NCBI GenBank assembly: GCA_017617415.1
Contig: JAFZWH010000117.1
Location: 1-49,403 of the forward strand
Reading direction: 5' to 3'
DNA: 49,403 bases
Source: Victivallales bacterium
GTDB taxonomy: Bacteria; Verrucomicrobiota; Lentisphaeria; Oligosphaerales; Oligosphaeraceae
The position numbers and the translations under genes were made by a program. Below, in pieces: positions 1-8,272 of the stretch (the first letter of the stretch is position 1; each line of letters opens with the position of its first letter). The notes beneath the pieces were generated by a model. It worked only from the letters and a program-made list of their open reading frames with translations. It had not been told where the DNA came from and searched no databases.

Positions 1-1334
1 CCACGGGCGGCCCGCCATGGCATGAGGATTTGGAAATCCACCGCAGGGCGGGCGTTGACCAATTCAGGATGACCGTTCAGAAATTGTCCGAAACGTTTAA
101 GCGCAAAGTAGGTCTGGCGTTTTTCGCCAGAGGCGGAGATGGGCGCGTTGTAGTCGTAGAGGTCGGTGTTTTTGCCAGTGCCGGGCACATTGGGACCGCC
201 AGTCAGGACATAGCCGTTGAGGCCTTTCATGCCAACGGCCAAATGCAAATATAGTGCGGCAGTCATGTCCTGCGCAGTGGGGCTGAGAAAGTCCGAACTG
301 CTCCCGAAGGGGAATTCCAGCACGGTTGGCGGATTGCCCATCATCCGCAATGCTTCGCAGGAGCAGAACATCCGCACGAAGTACTGCGGCGTGGGGTTGT
401 TCTGCGGCCAACGCTGGTCCAGGCAGTAGTAGTGGTCGTTGCCCAGCAGGAAGTTCTTGCCGAGGCGTTCGTTGGCGCCCAGGAACCAGGCGTTCATCGA
501 AGGGGTGGCGCAATTGTGGCAGGTCGGCCCGTCCAGACCATGTTTGCGCATCATCGCGAAGAGCGTCTCGAGGTATTCGATGCCCAGCGTGGTGTAGAAG
601 TCGAAGTAGTCGCGGTTCCACAGGAAGGCGGGAAGCCCTTCCGTTGGCTCATCGGTCAGGGTGAACTCGCCGAAACGACGATGCGCGGTCCCGTAGCGCT
701 GGTTGAGGACGGCGACCGTCGTGAAGCGTTTCCGCAGGTAGTTGGCATAACGACCGTCCTCACGTCCGAAGCCGAAGGTCTCTGGGGTGTAGTCCATGCC
801 ACTGAACCACACGTGTACGCCGAAGACCTCATTGTCCGCCTGGGTGCAGACAATCGGACCGCCCCGCGACTGCGTGAAATCGGCGAGGATGGGACAGACC
901 TGCGCGAAGTAGTTCTCGACCTTCTCCAGAAACTGCGGGTGCTGGTAGGAGACCGAACTGCTGCGGAAGGGCCTGCCCTGCTTGTCACGGGCTAAAATTT
1001 GCGGATAGTTCTCCAGCAGCCAGCCGGGCAGGCCGTCATTCACCAACTCGGAATACTGATAGGGACCTGGACGGACAATCAGCCCGATTTTTTCCGAAGC
1101 GACGACCTCCAGGAACTCCCTGAGCAGGTCGAAGTCAAAACGCCCTTCCTGGGGTTCGTGGATCAGCCAGGGAACGTAGGTGGCGATGGTCGTGCCGCCC
1201 GCGGCCTTCCAGAGCCGAAGACGCCTGCGCCAGTCGCTCTTGGGAACCCGAAAATAGTGGAATTCCCCTGAAAACATCATGCGATCAGTGCCATCAATGC
1301 GAAAATTCTGCTGGCTAAATTTAAACACGTTCAT
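1..1334 (-). CDS. GH35-like beta-galactosidase family protein, 3' end outside window
   Basis: Partial gene: 444 codons are visible and the C-terminus lies off the left edge. The start is ATG at 1334-1332, preceded two codons upstream by an in-frame TGA. Family features seen: an N-terminal strand with FSGEFHYFRVP, then TYVPWLIHEP, the RPGPY motif and GLPGWLL, all typical of GH35. The likely acid/base is E169 in QADNE, after the GGPIV strand. A later VLEFPFG segment contains a Glu in the position expected for the nucleophile. No signal peptide is visible, so it probably acts in the cytoplasm on imported oligosaccharides. Expected activity is release of terminal beta-galactosides, but GH35 also includes exo-beta-glucosaminidases, so substrate is open. 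It lies 7 bp beyond the stop of the ATPase gene on the same strand. Confidence 0.85.
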   Translation of the reverse strand, partial: MNVFKFSQQNFRIDGTDRMMFSGEFHYFRVPKSDWRRRLRLWKAAGGTTIATYVPWLIHEPQEGRFDFDLLREFLEVVASEKIGLIVRPGPYQYSELVNDGLPGWLLENYPQILARDKQGRPFRSSSVSYQHPQFLEKVENYFAQVCPILADFTQSRGGPIVCTQADNEVFGVHVWFSGMDYTPETFGFGREDGRYANYLRKRFTTVAVLNQRYGTAHRRFGEFTLTDEPTEGLPAFLWNRDYFDFYTTLGIEYLETLFAMMRKHGLDGPTCHNCATPSMNAWFLGANERLGKNFLLGNDHYYCLDQRWPQNNPTPQYFVRMFCSCEALRMMGNPPTVLEFPFGSSSDFLSPTAQDMTAALYLHLAVGMKGLNGYVLTGGPNVPGTGKNTDLYDYNAPISASGEKRQTYFALKRFGQFLNGHPELVNARPAVDFQILMPWRAAR

Positions 1335-1341
1335 TCAACTG

Positions 1342-2547
1342 TCAATACAAGAAGCCGAAGAGCCAGAGGGGGATGCGGTTCCCGTACCCGACTTCGAGGT
1401 TGTCGGCCACGACGTAGCTGTCAGGCAGGTCTTGGATTTGCTGGAAGGACTTGCGGCGTCCCCCAATCTCGAACAGGTACTTTTTGTCCACCAGGAAATC
1501 GCCTTTGGGTGGCGCATTCAACTGGTGTGCGACCTGCAGTTGATTCCAGAAGAACGTCTCGCGCAAGGTCCCTTCCTGCACCGTGGTCCCCAGGGCGTAC
1601 ATCAGGTTGGTGTTGTTCATGAGGATTTTTTCCGGCCAGCCCAGGTGTTTCAGATTTTTGACAGGGCTGGTCAAGATGCCCAACAATCCTGCTCGCGCAA
1701 GCGCATCAAGCATTTTCAAAGCCTGGTTGCGGTCGGTTTCCAGTTCTGCGCAGAGGGTGTTCAAATTTGGGGTTTGGGGGACATTCTCCGCCAAAACCTG
1801 TAACATCCTCTTAGTTTTGCGAATGGTGGGCACGGAGATGGCATCCAAAGCGGGGTAATCGCTCTCAAGGACTTGGTTGACCGTCTGCTGAAGCCGCTGA
1901 AAGTACCCCCGCCGAACTTCGTGGAAGAAGGGATAGTAGCCTTGTCGGAGGTATTTGTCAAAAACTCCGGCGACCGGCAGTTGAGAGACAATCTGTTCGG
2001 CAAGTTTCACATGGTCGGAAAGCATTTCCTCCAGGGAACAAGCCGGCAGGCGCAGGCCGTTCTCCAGCTCAATGTATTCCCGCAGAGACAGGCCAGGCAA
2101 CGTGTAGAGGATTTGGCGGCGAGACAAGTCACCGCGTGCCGCATCAAGCTTCAGCATCGACGAGCCAGTATAGACGATGTGCAATTCCGGAAAATCGTCA
2201 TATAAGTTTTTCAACACCATCTGCCAGTCCGGAAGATGGTGAATCTCATCCAGATAGAGATGCGTGCCGCCCCGTGCGACGTGGTATTCGGCCAATTCCT
2301 CCAGGTGGTGATTGGTGAACCACAAATTGTCCAGCGAGGCATAAAGGCATTTTCGAGTGTCTGGAAAAGTCCGGCGGATTTGCTGGAGAAGCAATGTGGT
2401 TTTTCCGCAGCCACGTGCACCTCTGATTCCGATGAGGCGGTCGTCCCAGTCAATCTCGGTCGCCAACGAACGCGTGAAGGCCAATGGAACTGTCCGAATG
2501 CGATGCTGAAAACTGGTGATTAAATCGGAAATCTCAAAATTGGCCAT
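1342..2547 (-). CDS. AAA-family ATPase with DUF4143-like C-terminal nuclease-fold region
   Basis: A 401-residue protein from ATG at 2547. A TTG 12 codons upstream would add an AT-rich, implausible leader. Walker A is GARGCGKTT (K49, T50) and Walker B is LYLDE (D100, E101). A later region contains FLVDKKYLFEIGGRRK, which matches the D...E-x-G-G-x-x-K pattern of the PD-(D/E)XK-like C-terminal domain in AAA_14/DUF4143 proteins. These are common, poorly characterised accessory ATPases, often present in many copies per genome and sometimes linked to stress or mobile DNA. Function here is not known. The gene is followed after 7 bp by the GH35-like gene, but the two have no obvious functional link. 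Confidence 0.8.
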   Translation of the reverse strand: MANFEISDLITSFQHRIRTVPLAFTRSLATEIDWDDRLIGIRGARGCGKTTLLLQQIRRTFPDTRKCLYASLDNLWFTNHHLEELAEYHVARGGTHLYLDEIHHLPDWQMVLKNLYDDFPELHIVYTGSSMLKLDAARGDLSRRQILYTLPGLSLREYIELENGLRLPACSLEEMLSDHVKLAEQIVSQLPVAGVFDKYLRQGYYPFFHEVRRGYFQRLQQTVNQVLESDYPALDAISVPTIRKTKRMLQVLAENVPQTPNLNTLCAELETDRNQALKMLDALARAGLLGILTSPVKNLKHLGWPEKILMNNTNLMYALGTTVQEGTLRETFFWNQLQVAHQLNAPPKGDFLVDKKYLFEIGGRRKSFQQIQDLPDSYVVADNLEVGYGNRIPLWLFGFLY

Positions 2548-2756
2548 TTTATGTATTTTTATGTAGAGAAAAAGTTTTTTCAAACATTGTTTTTAATATA
2601 AAATAATATCTCAAAACATTTTTTCAAGTGCTTTTGGACATCATTCCTGGTCATTGCTCTAAGGATTGCAAAGTATGCCAACATGTAGGTCGTGGTCTTG
2701 ACGGTCTGCGGTTGCATTGTCATTGGCGCGACTTCGAGGTTGTTTTCGGTGACTTC

Positions 2757-2809
2757 GTGTTTTGAAACACTAAATCTTAGTCCTTTTTCGTGTTTTCAAA
2801 CACTAAATC
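2757..2809. repeat. Two direct copies of a palindromic box, 33 bp apart
   Basis: GTGTTTTGAAACAC (2757-2770) and GTGTTTTCAAACAC (2790-2803) each have six-base arms GTGTTT/AAACAC around two bases. Each is followed by TAAATC. The start-to-start distance of 33 bp is about three helical turns, as for a dimeric repressor binding twice on one face of DNA. No regulator can be assigned. Confidence 0.5.
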
Positions 2810-2908
2810 GTGGAAAAGAATCCGTAATGCTCTCTCTGTAAGAATGTTGGTATTGTACCTAAATCCTTGAATTTGACTGTGTGGATGGCGTGGTGCTACC
2901 CCCGCATT

Positions 2909-2929
2909 CTGTCGGCGAGGCGCCGACAG
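2909..2929. repeat. Perfect 9-bp hairpin with 3-nt loop
   Basis: Arms CTGTCGGCG (2909-2917) and CGCCGACAG (2921-2929) flank AGG. There is no T-run, so it is not an ordinary terminator. It resembles the hairpin at 42523-42541 in arm sequence and in having a three-base loop, and may be a REP-like element. Confidence 0.6.
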
Positions 2930-2961
2930 TACGAAAACCAACCCGCTTGGGAAACAGAACG

Positions 2962-3789
2962 TTACCAAAGATACATTCTCCAAAAGGGATTCCCGTACCA
3001 GGCATTTATGGCTCCAATGGCGCTTCCTCCAACGGGCATGTAAAGCAGAGCGGGTAAAACTTCTAGACTATCGGGGGCCAAGCCAATTGCGGCCCCGAAG
3101 CCAAATGCAGTCCAGGCAAAGCATCCTACGACCATGTCGGGAACAAGGTTCAACGGAAATGTCAGCAAATAGATTGGTTTCCATTTTGGCTCCCGTGCCT
3201 CTCGATGATGCTCCCATTGCTGTTTGGCGCATTCCGGACATTGCCAGAATTGACGCAGGCCAGGCGGAATGCCAGGGAGTGCGGGTGCGTCGGCATCTAC
3301 GCCACACAAGATGACCAGCGGGGCCTTGAAGTACATGGCGTCGAATCGCACGGCGGAAAACGTGGATGTCTTCTCGAACAACGGCAGATCCGATGGCTTG
3401 ACCAGGGAATTCTCGGCGGTCGCGTCGATTACGATGACCTTGTAGTTGCTGGTTGCCCAACGACGGCTCAGTTCTTCGGATGGAAATTTGCTGTGCTGGG
3501 TATCCCCTCCGGGGAATTTCAGCGCGAGAGCAGGTTGCAATTCCAAAGATTGCCCATCTGCCGAAGGAATTTGCCTTATTTCCGTGACCAAACGGAGCGC
3601 AAGGACTTCCTCGGCAGTGAAATCTGGCAGATGGTGGAGTCCTGCCGGGCAGAAGACGCCAGGTGACAATGGCTGGAACTCAAATGGCGGTGCGGGTGGG
3701 GAGTCTCCCTGAGAGACGGTCACGCAACCAACTAGCATTGACGTTGCATACGCAATGACGACGATGAAGGCTGCGTGCCGTTTTTTCAT
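2962..3789 (-). CDS. Lipoprotein of unknown function
   Basis: A 275-residue protein from ATG at 3789. The N-terminus is a lipoprotein signal: basic MKKR, a hydrophobic stretch, and lipobox LVGC with the lipidated Cys at residue 22. The middle of the protein has no family I recognise. It contains a CPEC pair followed by charged residues and, in the last third, two Gly/Ala-rich hydrophobic segments that may insert in or lie against the membrane. It sits alone between an intergenic repeat region and the GH20 gene, with 72 bp to the latter. Function unknown; envelope location is the only supported inference. Confidence 0.75.
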   Translation of the reverse strand: MKKRHAAFIVVIAYATSMLVGCVTVSQGDSPPAPPFEFQPLSPGVFCPAGLHHLPDFTAEEVLALRLVTEIRQIPSADGQSLELQPALALKFPGGDTQHSKFPSEELSRRWATSNYKVIVIDATAENSLVKPSDLPLFEKTSTFSAVRFDAMYFKAPLVILCGVDADAPALPGIPPGLRQFWQCPECAKQQWEHHREAREPKWKPIYLLTFPLNLVPDMVVGCFAWTAFGFGAAIGLAPDSLEVLPALLYMPVGGSAIGAINAWYGNPFWRMYLW

Positions 3790-3861
3790 TTGAACACCAA
3801 TGGCATGGGGAATTGGCTTTCCACGCTTTTCATTTTCAACTGACGAAGCGTGTTTTTATGC

Positions 3862-5421
3862 CTACTCCAGTGGACGGGCGTTGACTTTCTGCTGGGCGAA
3901 GATGCCGTAGTAATTTGCCAGACGCTTGTGGAAGTCCGCGTAGCCAGGCGTGGTGCCGCAGAGCCAGGTCTTTTCGGCGAGGGCGCAGAGTCGCGGGAAT
4001 GCCATGTACTCTTGGTGCTCGGCGGTGGGGATGTACTCCGCCCAGAGTTGCGCTTGGGCGCCCAGGATGGTCGCCTTCTCCGCGTCGGTGTAACTGTTGT
4101 CCAGCGGCTCGAAGCGATAGACCTTCTCCAGCGGGAGGTCGCCGCCGATGCCGAGCGGCTCGTGCTTGGGGTCGGCTTGGAAGTAGTCAAAGTAGGTGAA
4201 CTCGTGGGGCGTGAGGACGACCTTGCGGTTAAGGCGGGCGGCCTCCTTGATGATGTCCGCGCCATGCCAGTTCATCACGGCGGCGTCGGCGGGCATTTCG
4301 GGGTTCAGGATGTCGTCCCACCCGATGGTTCGACGGCCTTTGGAGGCGAGGAAGTTACCCATCTCGTTGGTGAAGTAGTGCTGGAGTTCCGACTCCTTCT
4401 TGACGCCCTGGGCGCGCATGACCTCCTGGACCTCTTTGCAGATTTCCCACTCGTATTTGAGCGCCTCGTCGCCGCCGATGTCGATGAATTTCGCGGGGAA
4501 GAGTTCGACGACCTCGGCGAGGACGTCCTTCATAAAAGCGATGGTTTCTGGCTTGGGGCTGAGGATGTTGTAGCTGATGCCCCAGCAGTCCCGCACCTCC
4601 AGTTGGTGCTGCGGGTAGTTGCCCAGTTCGGGATAGGACGCGATGGCCGCCACCATGTGGCCGGGCATGTCGATTTCGGGCACGACCATGATGCAGCGTT
4701 TGGCGGCGAAAGCCACGATGGTCTTGATGTCCTCCTGGGTGAAAAAGCCGCCGTAGGGCGTCTCGTCATACTTCCACGGCTTGTCCCAGTAGTGTCCGAT
4801 GATGGTGCGTTTGCGGACGCTTCCGATCTCGGTGAGCTTGGGGTACTTCTTGATTTCGAGGCGCCAGCCCTGGTCGTCGGTGAGGTGCAGATGCACCACG
4901 CTGAGCTTGAGCTGCGCGGCGAGTTCGATCATCCGGCAGACCTGCGCGACGGGGAAGAAATGGCGCGATACGTCAATCATCACACCACGCCAGCGCACGG
5001 TGGGCGAGTCCTCGATGAGGCAGCCGGGAATGGTCCACGAGACCTCCTGCGGGGTGGAGGCATACACCTCCACGGGAAGAAGTTGCCGCAGAGTCTGGAG
5101 GCCGCGCACCAATGCGGCGGTTGACGCTCCCGACAGCTCCACTTTGTCGGCATTGACGGAAAGCTGATGACTCTCATCATAGAAACCGCAGTTATCAGCG
5201 GTATTGGCCCCAGTCACCTTCAATACGAGGTCGCCCGTTTGGGCGGAAGATTCCACGATAGGGAGTGCAAAGCCCGTGGCGGGACGCAGATATTCCGCCA
5301 GCAGTTCGGCGGCGGGTCTTGCCGCATCGCCTTGAAACACAATGCGTGCTTGGGATTTCAGGGTGAAGATGTCGTCAGTTTCGGTGACGTTACGAGGTTG
5401 TGGAATGATGGAGAGAGTCAT
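3862..5421 (-). CDS. GH20 beta-N-acetylhexosaminidase
   Basis: A 519-residue protein from ATG at 5421. A TTG 15 codons upstream is possible but gives an atypical leader. An N-terminal GH20b-like domain (IIPQPRNV onward) precedes the TIM barrel. Barrel motifs seen are HLHLTDDQGWR, VPEIDMPGH and the catalytic pair D318-E319 in IDIGGDE, the hallmark of substrate-assisted GH20 catalysis. There is no signal peptide, so it is probably cytoplasmic and would release terminal GlcNAc or GalNAc from imported glycan fragments. That fits the amino-sugar operon about 11 kb away, although the two are not in one transcript. Length is normal for bacterial single-barrel GH20 enzymes. Confidence 0.93.
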   Translation of the reverse strand: MTLSIIPQPRNVTETDDIFTLKSQARIVFQGDAARPAAELLAEYLRPATGFALPIVESSAQTGDLVLKVTGANTADNCGFYDESHQLSVNADKVELSGASTAALVRGLQTLRQLLPVEVYASTPQEVSWTIPGCLIEDSPTVRWRGVMIDVSRHFFPVAQVCRMIELAAQLKLSVVHLHLTDDQGWRLEIKKYPKLTEIGSVRKRTIIGHYWDKPWKYDETPYGGFFTQEDIKTIVAFAAKRCIMVVPEIDMPGHMVAAIASYPELGNYPQHQLEVRDCWGISYNILSPKPETIAFMKDVLAEVVELFPAKFIDIGGDEALKYEWEICKEVQEVMRAQGVKKESELQHYFTNEMGNFLASKGRRTIGWDDILNPEMPADAAVMNWHGADIIKEAARLNRKVVLTPHEFTYFDYFQADPKHEPLGIGGDLPLEKVYRFEPLDNSYTDAEKATILGAQAQLWAEYIPTAEHQEYMAFPRLCALAEKTWLCGTTPGYADFHKRLANYYGIFAQQKVNARPLE

Positions 5422-5809
5422 AAAAGATTGGGGATTTGATGGTGGAAAGGAAATTCCGTTTTTCAACGGTTAACAGATAAGGCTGATGTTGTTCAGGGAT
5501 CTTTCGCAGTTCGAGTTTTTGGGGAACGGACACCTGTGAATGTGCAAGGAACCATTTTTCTCAATATAACATCATTGAAGGAAAGTGCGTCAGAGAATTG
5601 ATTCATTATATTAAAATCAACTGCCACATTTGCAGTCATGATTCATTTGGGATAGTTAGAACTGTGAATTGTACGAGTTTTCTCGAATCGTTCAGAAAAT
5701 AATGAAAAGTGAATGAATTGGGTGAATGCCTGTTCGTTGTGTTGTCCGAAAAACGCGGGCGTTTGGGATTGCCACTTGATGACTGCCGGAACTGCAAATA
5801 AAAGAATAC
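5422..5809. other. Intergenic region between GH20 and zinc-ribbon genes
   Basis: About 390 bp between divergent genes. It is AT-rich and includes the ten-base TTATATTAAA at 5606-5615, also seen upstream of other genes in the window. I see no convincing ORF, RNA or terminator. Confidence 0.6.
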
Positions 5810-6235
5810 ATGAAATTCATCGTCAAATGTCCGCATTGTGATAACCCGTTTACAGTGGAGGAGAACTGGGCGGGGCAAATCACTTCCTGCCCCGTATGCA
5901 ACCATCAGGTTCGAGTTCCGCAGCCTCCTCCGCCGGCGAATGATTCGTCACAACATCCGTTTACGGCAGTGCCGCGTGCCTCAGAATCCGATGAGCATCA
6001 CGGCCAAAGTTTCGCTGGCGACGCATGCCTGGATTTCTTCCTTACATTGTTCTGTTGTTGCTGGCCTATCGCCTTGATTCTGGCGCTTCGCACTCATAGC
6101 AAGATGCGCGAAAACAACAACTTCTCCGGCGTGTGGTGGTTGTATCTGTGTTACATCTTCATCGTATTGCAGGTGTTTGGCGGACTGATCAGCGCGATTC
6201 TGCAAATCGGGACGAACTCGTTTAGAACCCAGTAG
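5810..6235 (+). CDS. Zinc-ribbon small membrane protein
   Basis: A 141-residue protein from ATG at 5810. Residues 7-30 form a C-P-x-C ... C-P-x-C zinc ribbon (CPHCDNPF then SCPVCNHQV), of the type found at the start of many PVC-group proteins. A Pro-rich linker follows, then two hydrophobic segments: a Cys/Phe-rich one near residue 80 and one near residues 108-130. It is probably a membrane protein with a cytoplasmic zinc knuckle. No specific function is recognised. It lies upstream of the tRNA-Gly pair with 106 bp between. Confidence 0.7.
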   Translation: MKFIVKCPHCDNPFTVEENWAGQITSCPVCNHQVRVPQPPPPANDSSQHPFTAVPRASESDEHHGQSFAGDACLDFFLTLFCCCWPIALILALRTHSKMRENNNFSGVWWLYLCYIFIVLQVFGGLISAILQIGTNSFRTQ

Positions 6236-6341
6236 TGATTTTTCCGAACTTTTTTGCAAGAATTTCGGCTGGCGATTTGAAAATCAGCGCGGAGCGGTTA
6301 TTTTAACCACACTTTCCGTCTTAAACACGGTTGAAATCGAT

Positions 6342-6417
6342 GCGGGCATAGCTCAGTTGGTAGAGCGCCACCTTGCCAAGGTGGCTGTCGACGGTTCGAG
6401 TCCGTTTGCCCGCTCCA
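6342..6417 (+). tRNA. tRNA-Gly (anticodon GCC), copy 1
   Basis: A complete 76-nt cloverleaf. Acceptor arm GCGGGCA pairs with TGCCCGC, the anticodon loop is TTGCCAA with anticodon GCC, the T-loop is TTCGAGT, and the 3' CCA is encoded. It is identical in sequence to the second copy 106 bp downstream. Confidence 0.97.
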
Positions 6418-6447
6418 TTCTTTCCTTGTCCCGACGGTTCATTTGAT

Positions 6448-6523
6448 GCGGGCATAGCTCAGTTGGTAGAGCGCCACCTTGCCAAGGTGGCTGTCGACGG
6501 TTCGAGTCCGTTTGCCCGCTCCA
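6448..6523 (+). tRNA. tRNA-Gly (anticodon GCC), copy 2
   Basis: A 76-nt gene identical to copy 1, with encoded CCA. Tandem duplication of the unit is likely: only 30 bp separate the genes, and the base before each copy and the bases following CCA are similar. A terminator follows within 10 bp. Confidence 0.97.
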
Positions 6524-6530
6524 TTTTCAG

Positions 6531-6565
6531 ACGCCGTGGCTTTCGAAAACCGCGGCGTTTTTTTT
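6531..6565 (+). terminator. Rho-independent terminator of the tRNA-Gly pair
   Basis: Arms ACGCCGTGG and CCGCGGCGT (one G-T pair) are followed by a run of eight T. It ends just before the start codon of the DUF58 gene. Confidence 0.9.
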
Positions 6566-6569
6566 GCCC

Positions 6570-7466
6570 ATGCCTGAATCCCGCGGAACATCTGAATATC
6601 GCCTTCTTTCTCCTGCGCTATTGACGCGTCTTGGACGGCTGGAATTGATTGCTCGCCAGGCAGTCGCGGGGATGCTTCAGGCGGGCGTCCATCGCAGTCG
6701 TTCACTTGGGGCAGGGCAGGAGTTTGAGCAGTATCGGCGCTATTCTCAGGGCGACGATCTCCGGCAGGTGGACTGGCGGCTCTTTGCCCGTAGCGACCAA
6801 CTTCATTGCCGTTTGCAGACGCCCGACACCGCCGCACGGCTGGCCATTGTATTGGACGCTTCGGCTTCGATGGGCTACCAAGGTGCGCAGGTCTCCTGCA
6901 GTAAACTGCGTTGCGCGTGTGTCATCGCGGCATGCATGGCATATCTTGCGGAACGTCAAGGCGACAGGATGGCACTACTGACCTATGGTGGCAACCAGCC
7001 TTCCGAAACTGCCCGAACCATGACCTTCCAAGAGATGTGCCGTACGCTGGAGAATCTGTCGGCTTCGGGGAATGCGCACGCCGACAGTGCGTTAAGTTCG
7101 GCGTGCGACTTTGTGCACGGCCGCGGGCTGGTGGTGTGGATTACGGATTTTCTGGGGGAAGAGTCCACTCTGGAAAGAACGCTGCGTGCCTTCCAGACCG
7201 CCGGCAAGGCGTGCTATGCCTTTCAGGTACTCGATCCCACCGAGGTCACCTTCGACTTGCAGGGCGCACAGCGTTTCCACGACCCGGAGGGTTCCCGCGA
7301 GATTACGGCGGATCCTCAATGGGTTCGGGATGAATATCGCCGACGGATGGATGCTTTCCTTGCTGTCGTGAGAGAAGCCTGCCTCCGCCAGGGCGTTTCG
7401 TTGGCACAAGTGACAGCCCTGGATGATATTGGAGATATATTGGCCATGACCTTGAATCGGGGGTAG
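6570..7466 (+). CDS. DUF58 domain protein (VWA-like)
   Basis: A 298-residue protein from ATG at 6570. The DUF58 signature is clear: HRSRSLGAGQEFEQYR, then YSQGDDLRQVDWR and later the VWA-like strand VLDASASMG. DUF58 proteins normally sit beside a MoxR AAA ATPase and membrane VWA proteins, where they take part in envelope or metal-insertion functions that remain poorly defined. Here no moxR gene is adjacent; the nearest VWA protein is 3 kb away on the other strand. The start codon lies 5 bases after the T-run of the tRNA terminator, so there is no room for a normal ribosome-binding site unless read-through mRNA is used or the message is leaderless. It converges with mazG, with 5 bp between stops. 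Confidence 0.88.
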   Translation: MPESRGTSEYRLLSPALLTRLGRLELIARQAVAGMLQAGVHRSRSLGAGQEFEQYRRYSQGDDLRQVDWRLFARSDQLHCRLQTPDTAARLAIVLDASASMGYQGAQVSCSKLRCACVIAACMAYLAERQGDRMALLTYGGNQPSETARTMTFQEMCRTLENLSASGNAHADSALSSACDFVHGRGLVVWITDFLGEESTLERTLRAFQTAGKACYAFQVLDPTEVTFDLQGAQRFHDPEGSREITADPQWVRDEYRRRMDAFLAVVREACLRQGVSLAQVTALDDIGDILAMTLNRG

Positions 7467-7471
7467 AGGTA

Positions 7472-8269
7472 CTACGGCGAAGGAGGAGTTGCCTTGGCCA
7501 CTTTCCACCAGGCAAGCCAGTCGTCCAGCGTCGCCCCGTCTAGTGATTTTCCTTGTTGTTCTGCGACGGTCTCCATGGTCTGGAAACGCCGGATGAATTT
7601 TTTGGCTGCATTGTGGGCGACCTCTTCGGCCTCGAAGTCCAGCCAGCGGCAGAGATTGGCGACAATAAACAGCAAGTCGCCCAGTTCTTCTTTGAGGTGT
7701 TCCTGGTTGCCTTCCGCCAATGCTTCCTTGACCTCCGCAAACTCCTCCAGAGTCTTATCCAAAACACATTGCACATTCGGCCACTCGAATCCCTTGGCAC
7801 CGGCTTTGGAGAGCGCTTTCTGGCAGCGGGCCAGAGCGGGCATCGAGCGTGGAACTCCGTCCATCACGGATTTCCGCTGGGCCTGTGCGCCGGGTTCGCT
7901 TTTCTTGGCAGCGTTCCAGAAGCGCAGCGCCTCATCGGGGTCGGTAGTGTGTTGGTCGCCAAAGACATGCGGGTGGCGCCGCACCAGTTTGTCGGCTTCC
8001 TCACGACAGACATCCTCAAGAGTGAATTCGCCGTTGTCCTGAGCAATCTGGCTGTGCAGAAGCACTTGCAGGAGCAAGTCGCCCAGTTCCTCGCGCATCT
8101 CCGGAAGATCACGATCCTCCACTGCGTCCAGAAACTCGGCGGATTCCTCCACGAGGTTCTTCTTGATGGAGTCGTGAGTCTGCGCCAAGTCCCAAGGACA
8201 GCCGCCCTGCGGATTACGGAGCTTTTTTACTATTCCAATAAGTCTTTGTAATTCAGTATAATTGTCCAT
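7472..8269 (-). CDS. mazG: MazG nucleoside triphosphate pyrophosphohydrolase
   Basis: A 265-residue protein from ATG at 8269. It contains two MazG folds. The first has GGCPWD, then EESAE (E41, E42, E45) and EELGD (E60, E61, D64). The second repeats the pattern with EEFAE and EELGD. These acidic residues bind Mg2+ and hydrolyse NTPs to NMP and pyrophosphate, a house-cleaning role. Length matches E. coli MazG. The start lies 3 bp after the murJ stop on the same strand, so mazG is the last gene of a thrH-murJ-mazG unit. Confidence 0.95.
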   Translation of the reverse strand: MDNYTELQRLIGIVKKLRNPQGGCPWDLAQTHDSIKKNLVEESAEFLDAVEDRDLPEMREELGDLLLQVLLHSQIAQDNGEFTLEDVCREEADKLVRRHPHVFGDQHTTDPDEALRFWNAAKKSEPGAQAQRKSVMDGVPRSMPALARCQKALSKAGAKGFEWPNVQCVLDKTLEEFAEVKEALAEGNQEHLKEELGDLLFIVANLCRWLDFEAEEVAHNAAKKFIRRFQTMETVAEQQGKSLDGATLDDWLAWWKVAKATPPSP

Positions 8270-8272
8270 TTT

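Larger units (their letters stand above)
2548..2961. other. AT-rich intergenic region with palindromes and a hairpin
   Basis: About 410 bp without a convincing gene. It holds an AT-rich stretch next to the ATPase gene with TTATATTAAA on the minus strand (2601-2592), two palindromic boxes at 2757-2809, and a hairpin at 2909-2929. An open frame on the minus strand at 2777-2983 exists but overlaps the lipoprotein gene and runs through the hairpin, so it is unlikely to be coding. Confidence 0.7.

Noticed and set aside
1342-2547. AAA ATPase as part of a defence island
   Set aside because: Neighbours are glycosidase and lipoprotein genes; no defence partner is present.
2777-2983. Small minus-strand frame
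   Set aside because: It runs through a hairpin, overlaps the lipoprotein 3' end, and has no family match or ribosome site.
3850-5124. Plus-strand frame opposite GH20
   Set aside because: The GH20 gene on the other strand has full catalytic motifs; this frame has none.
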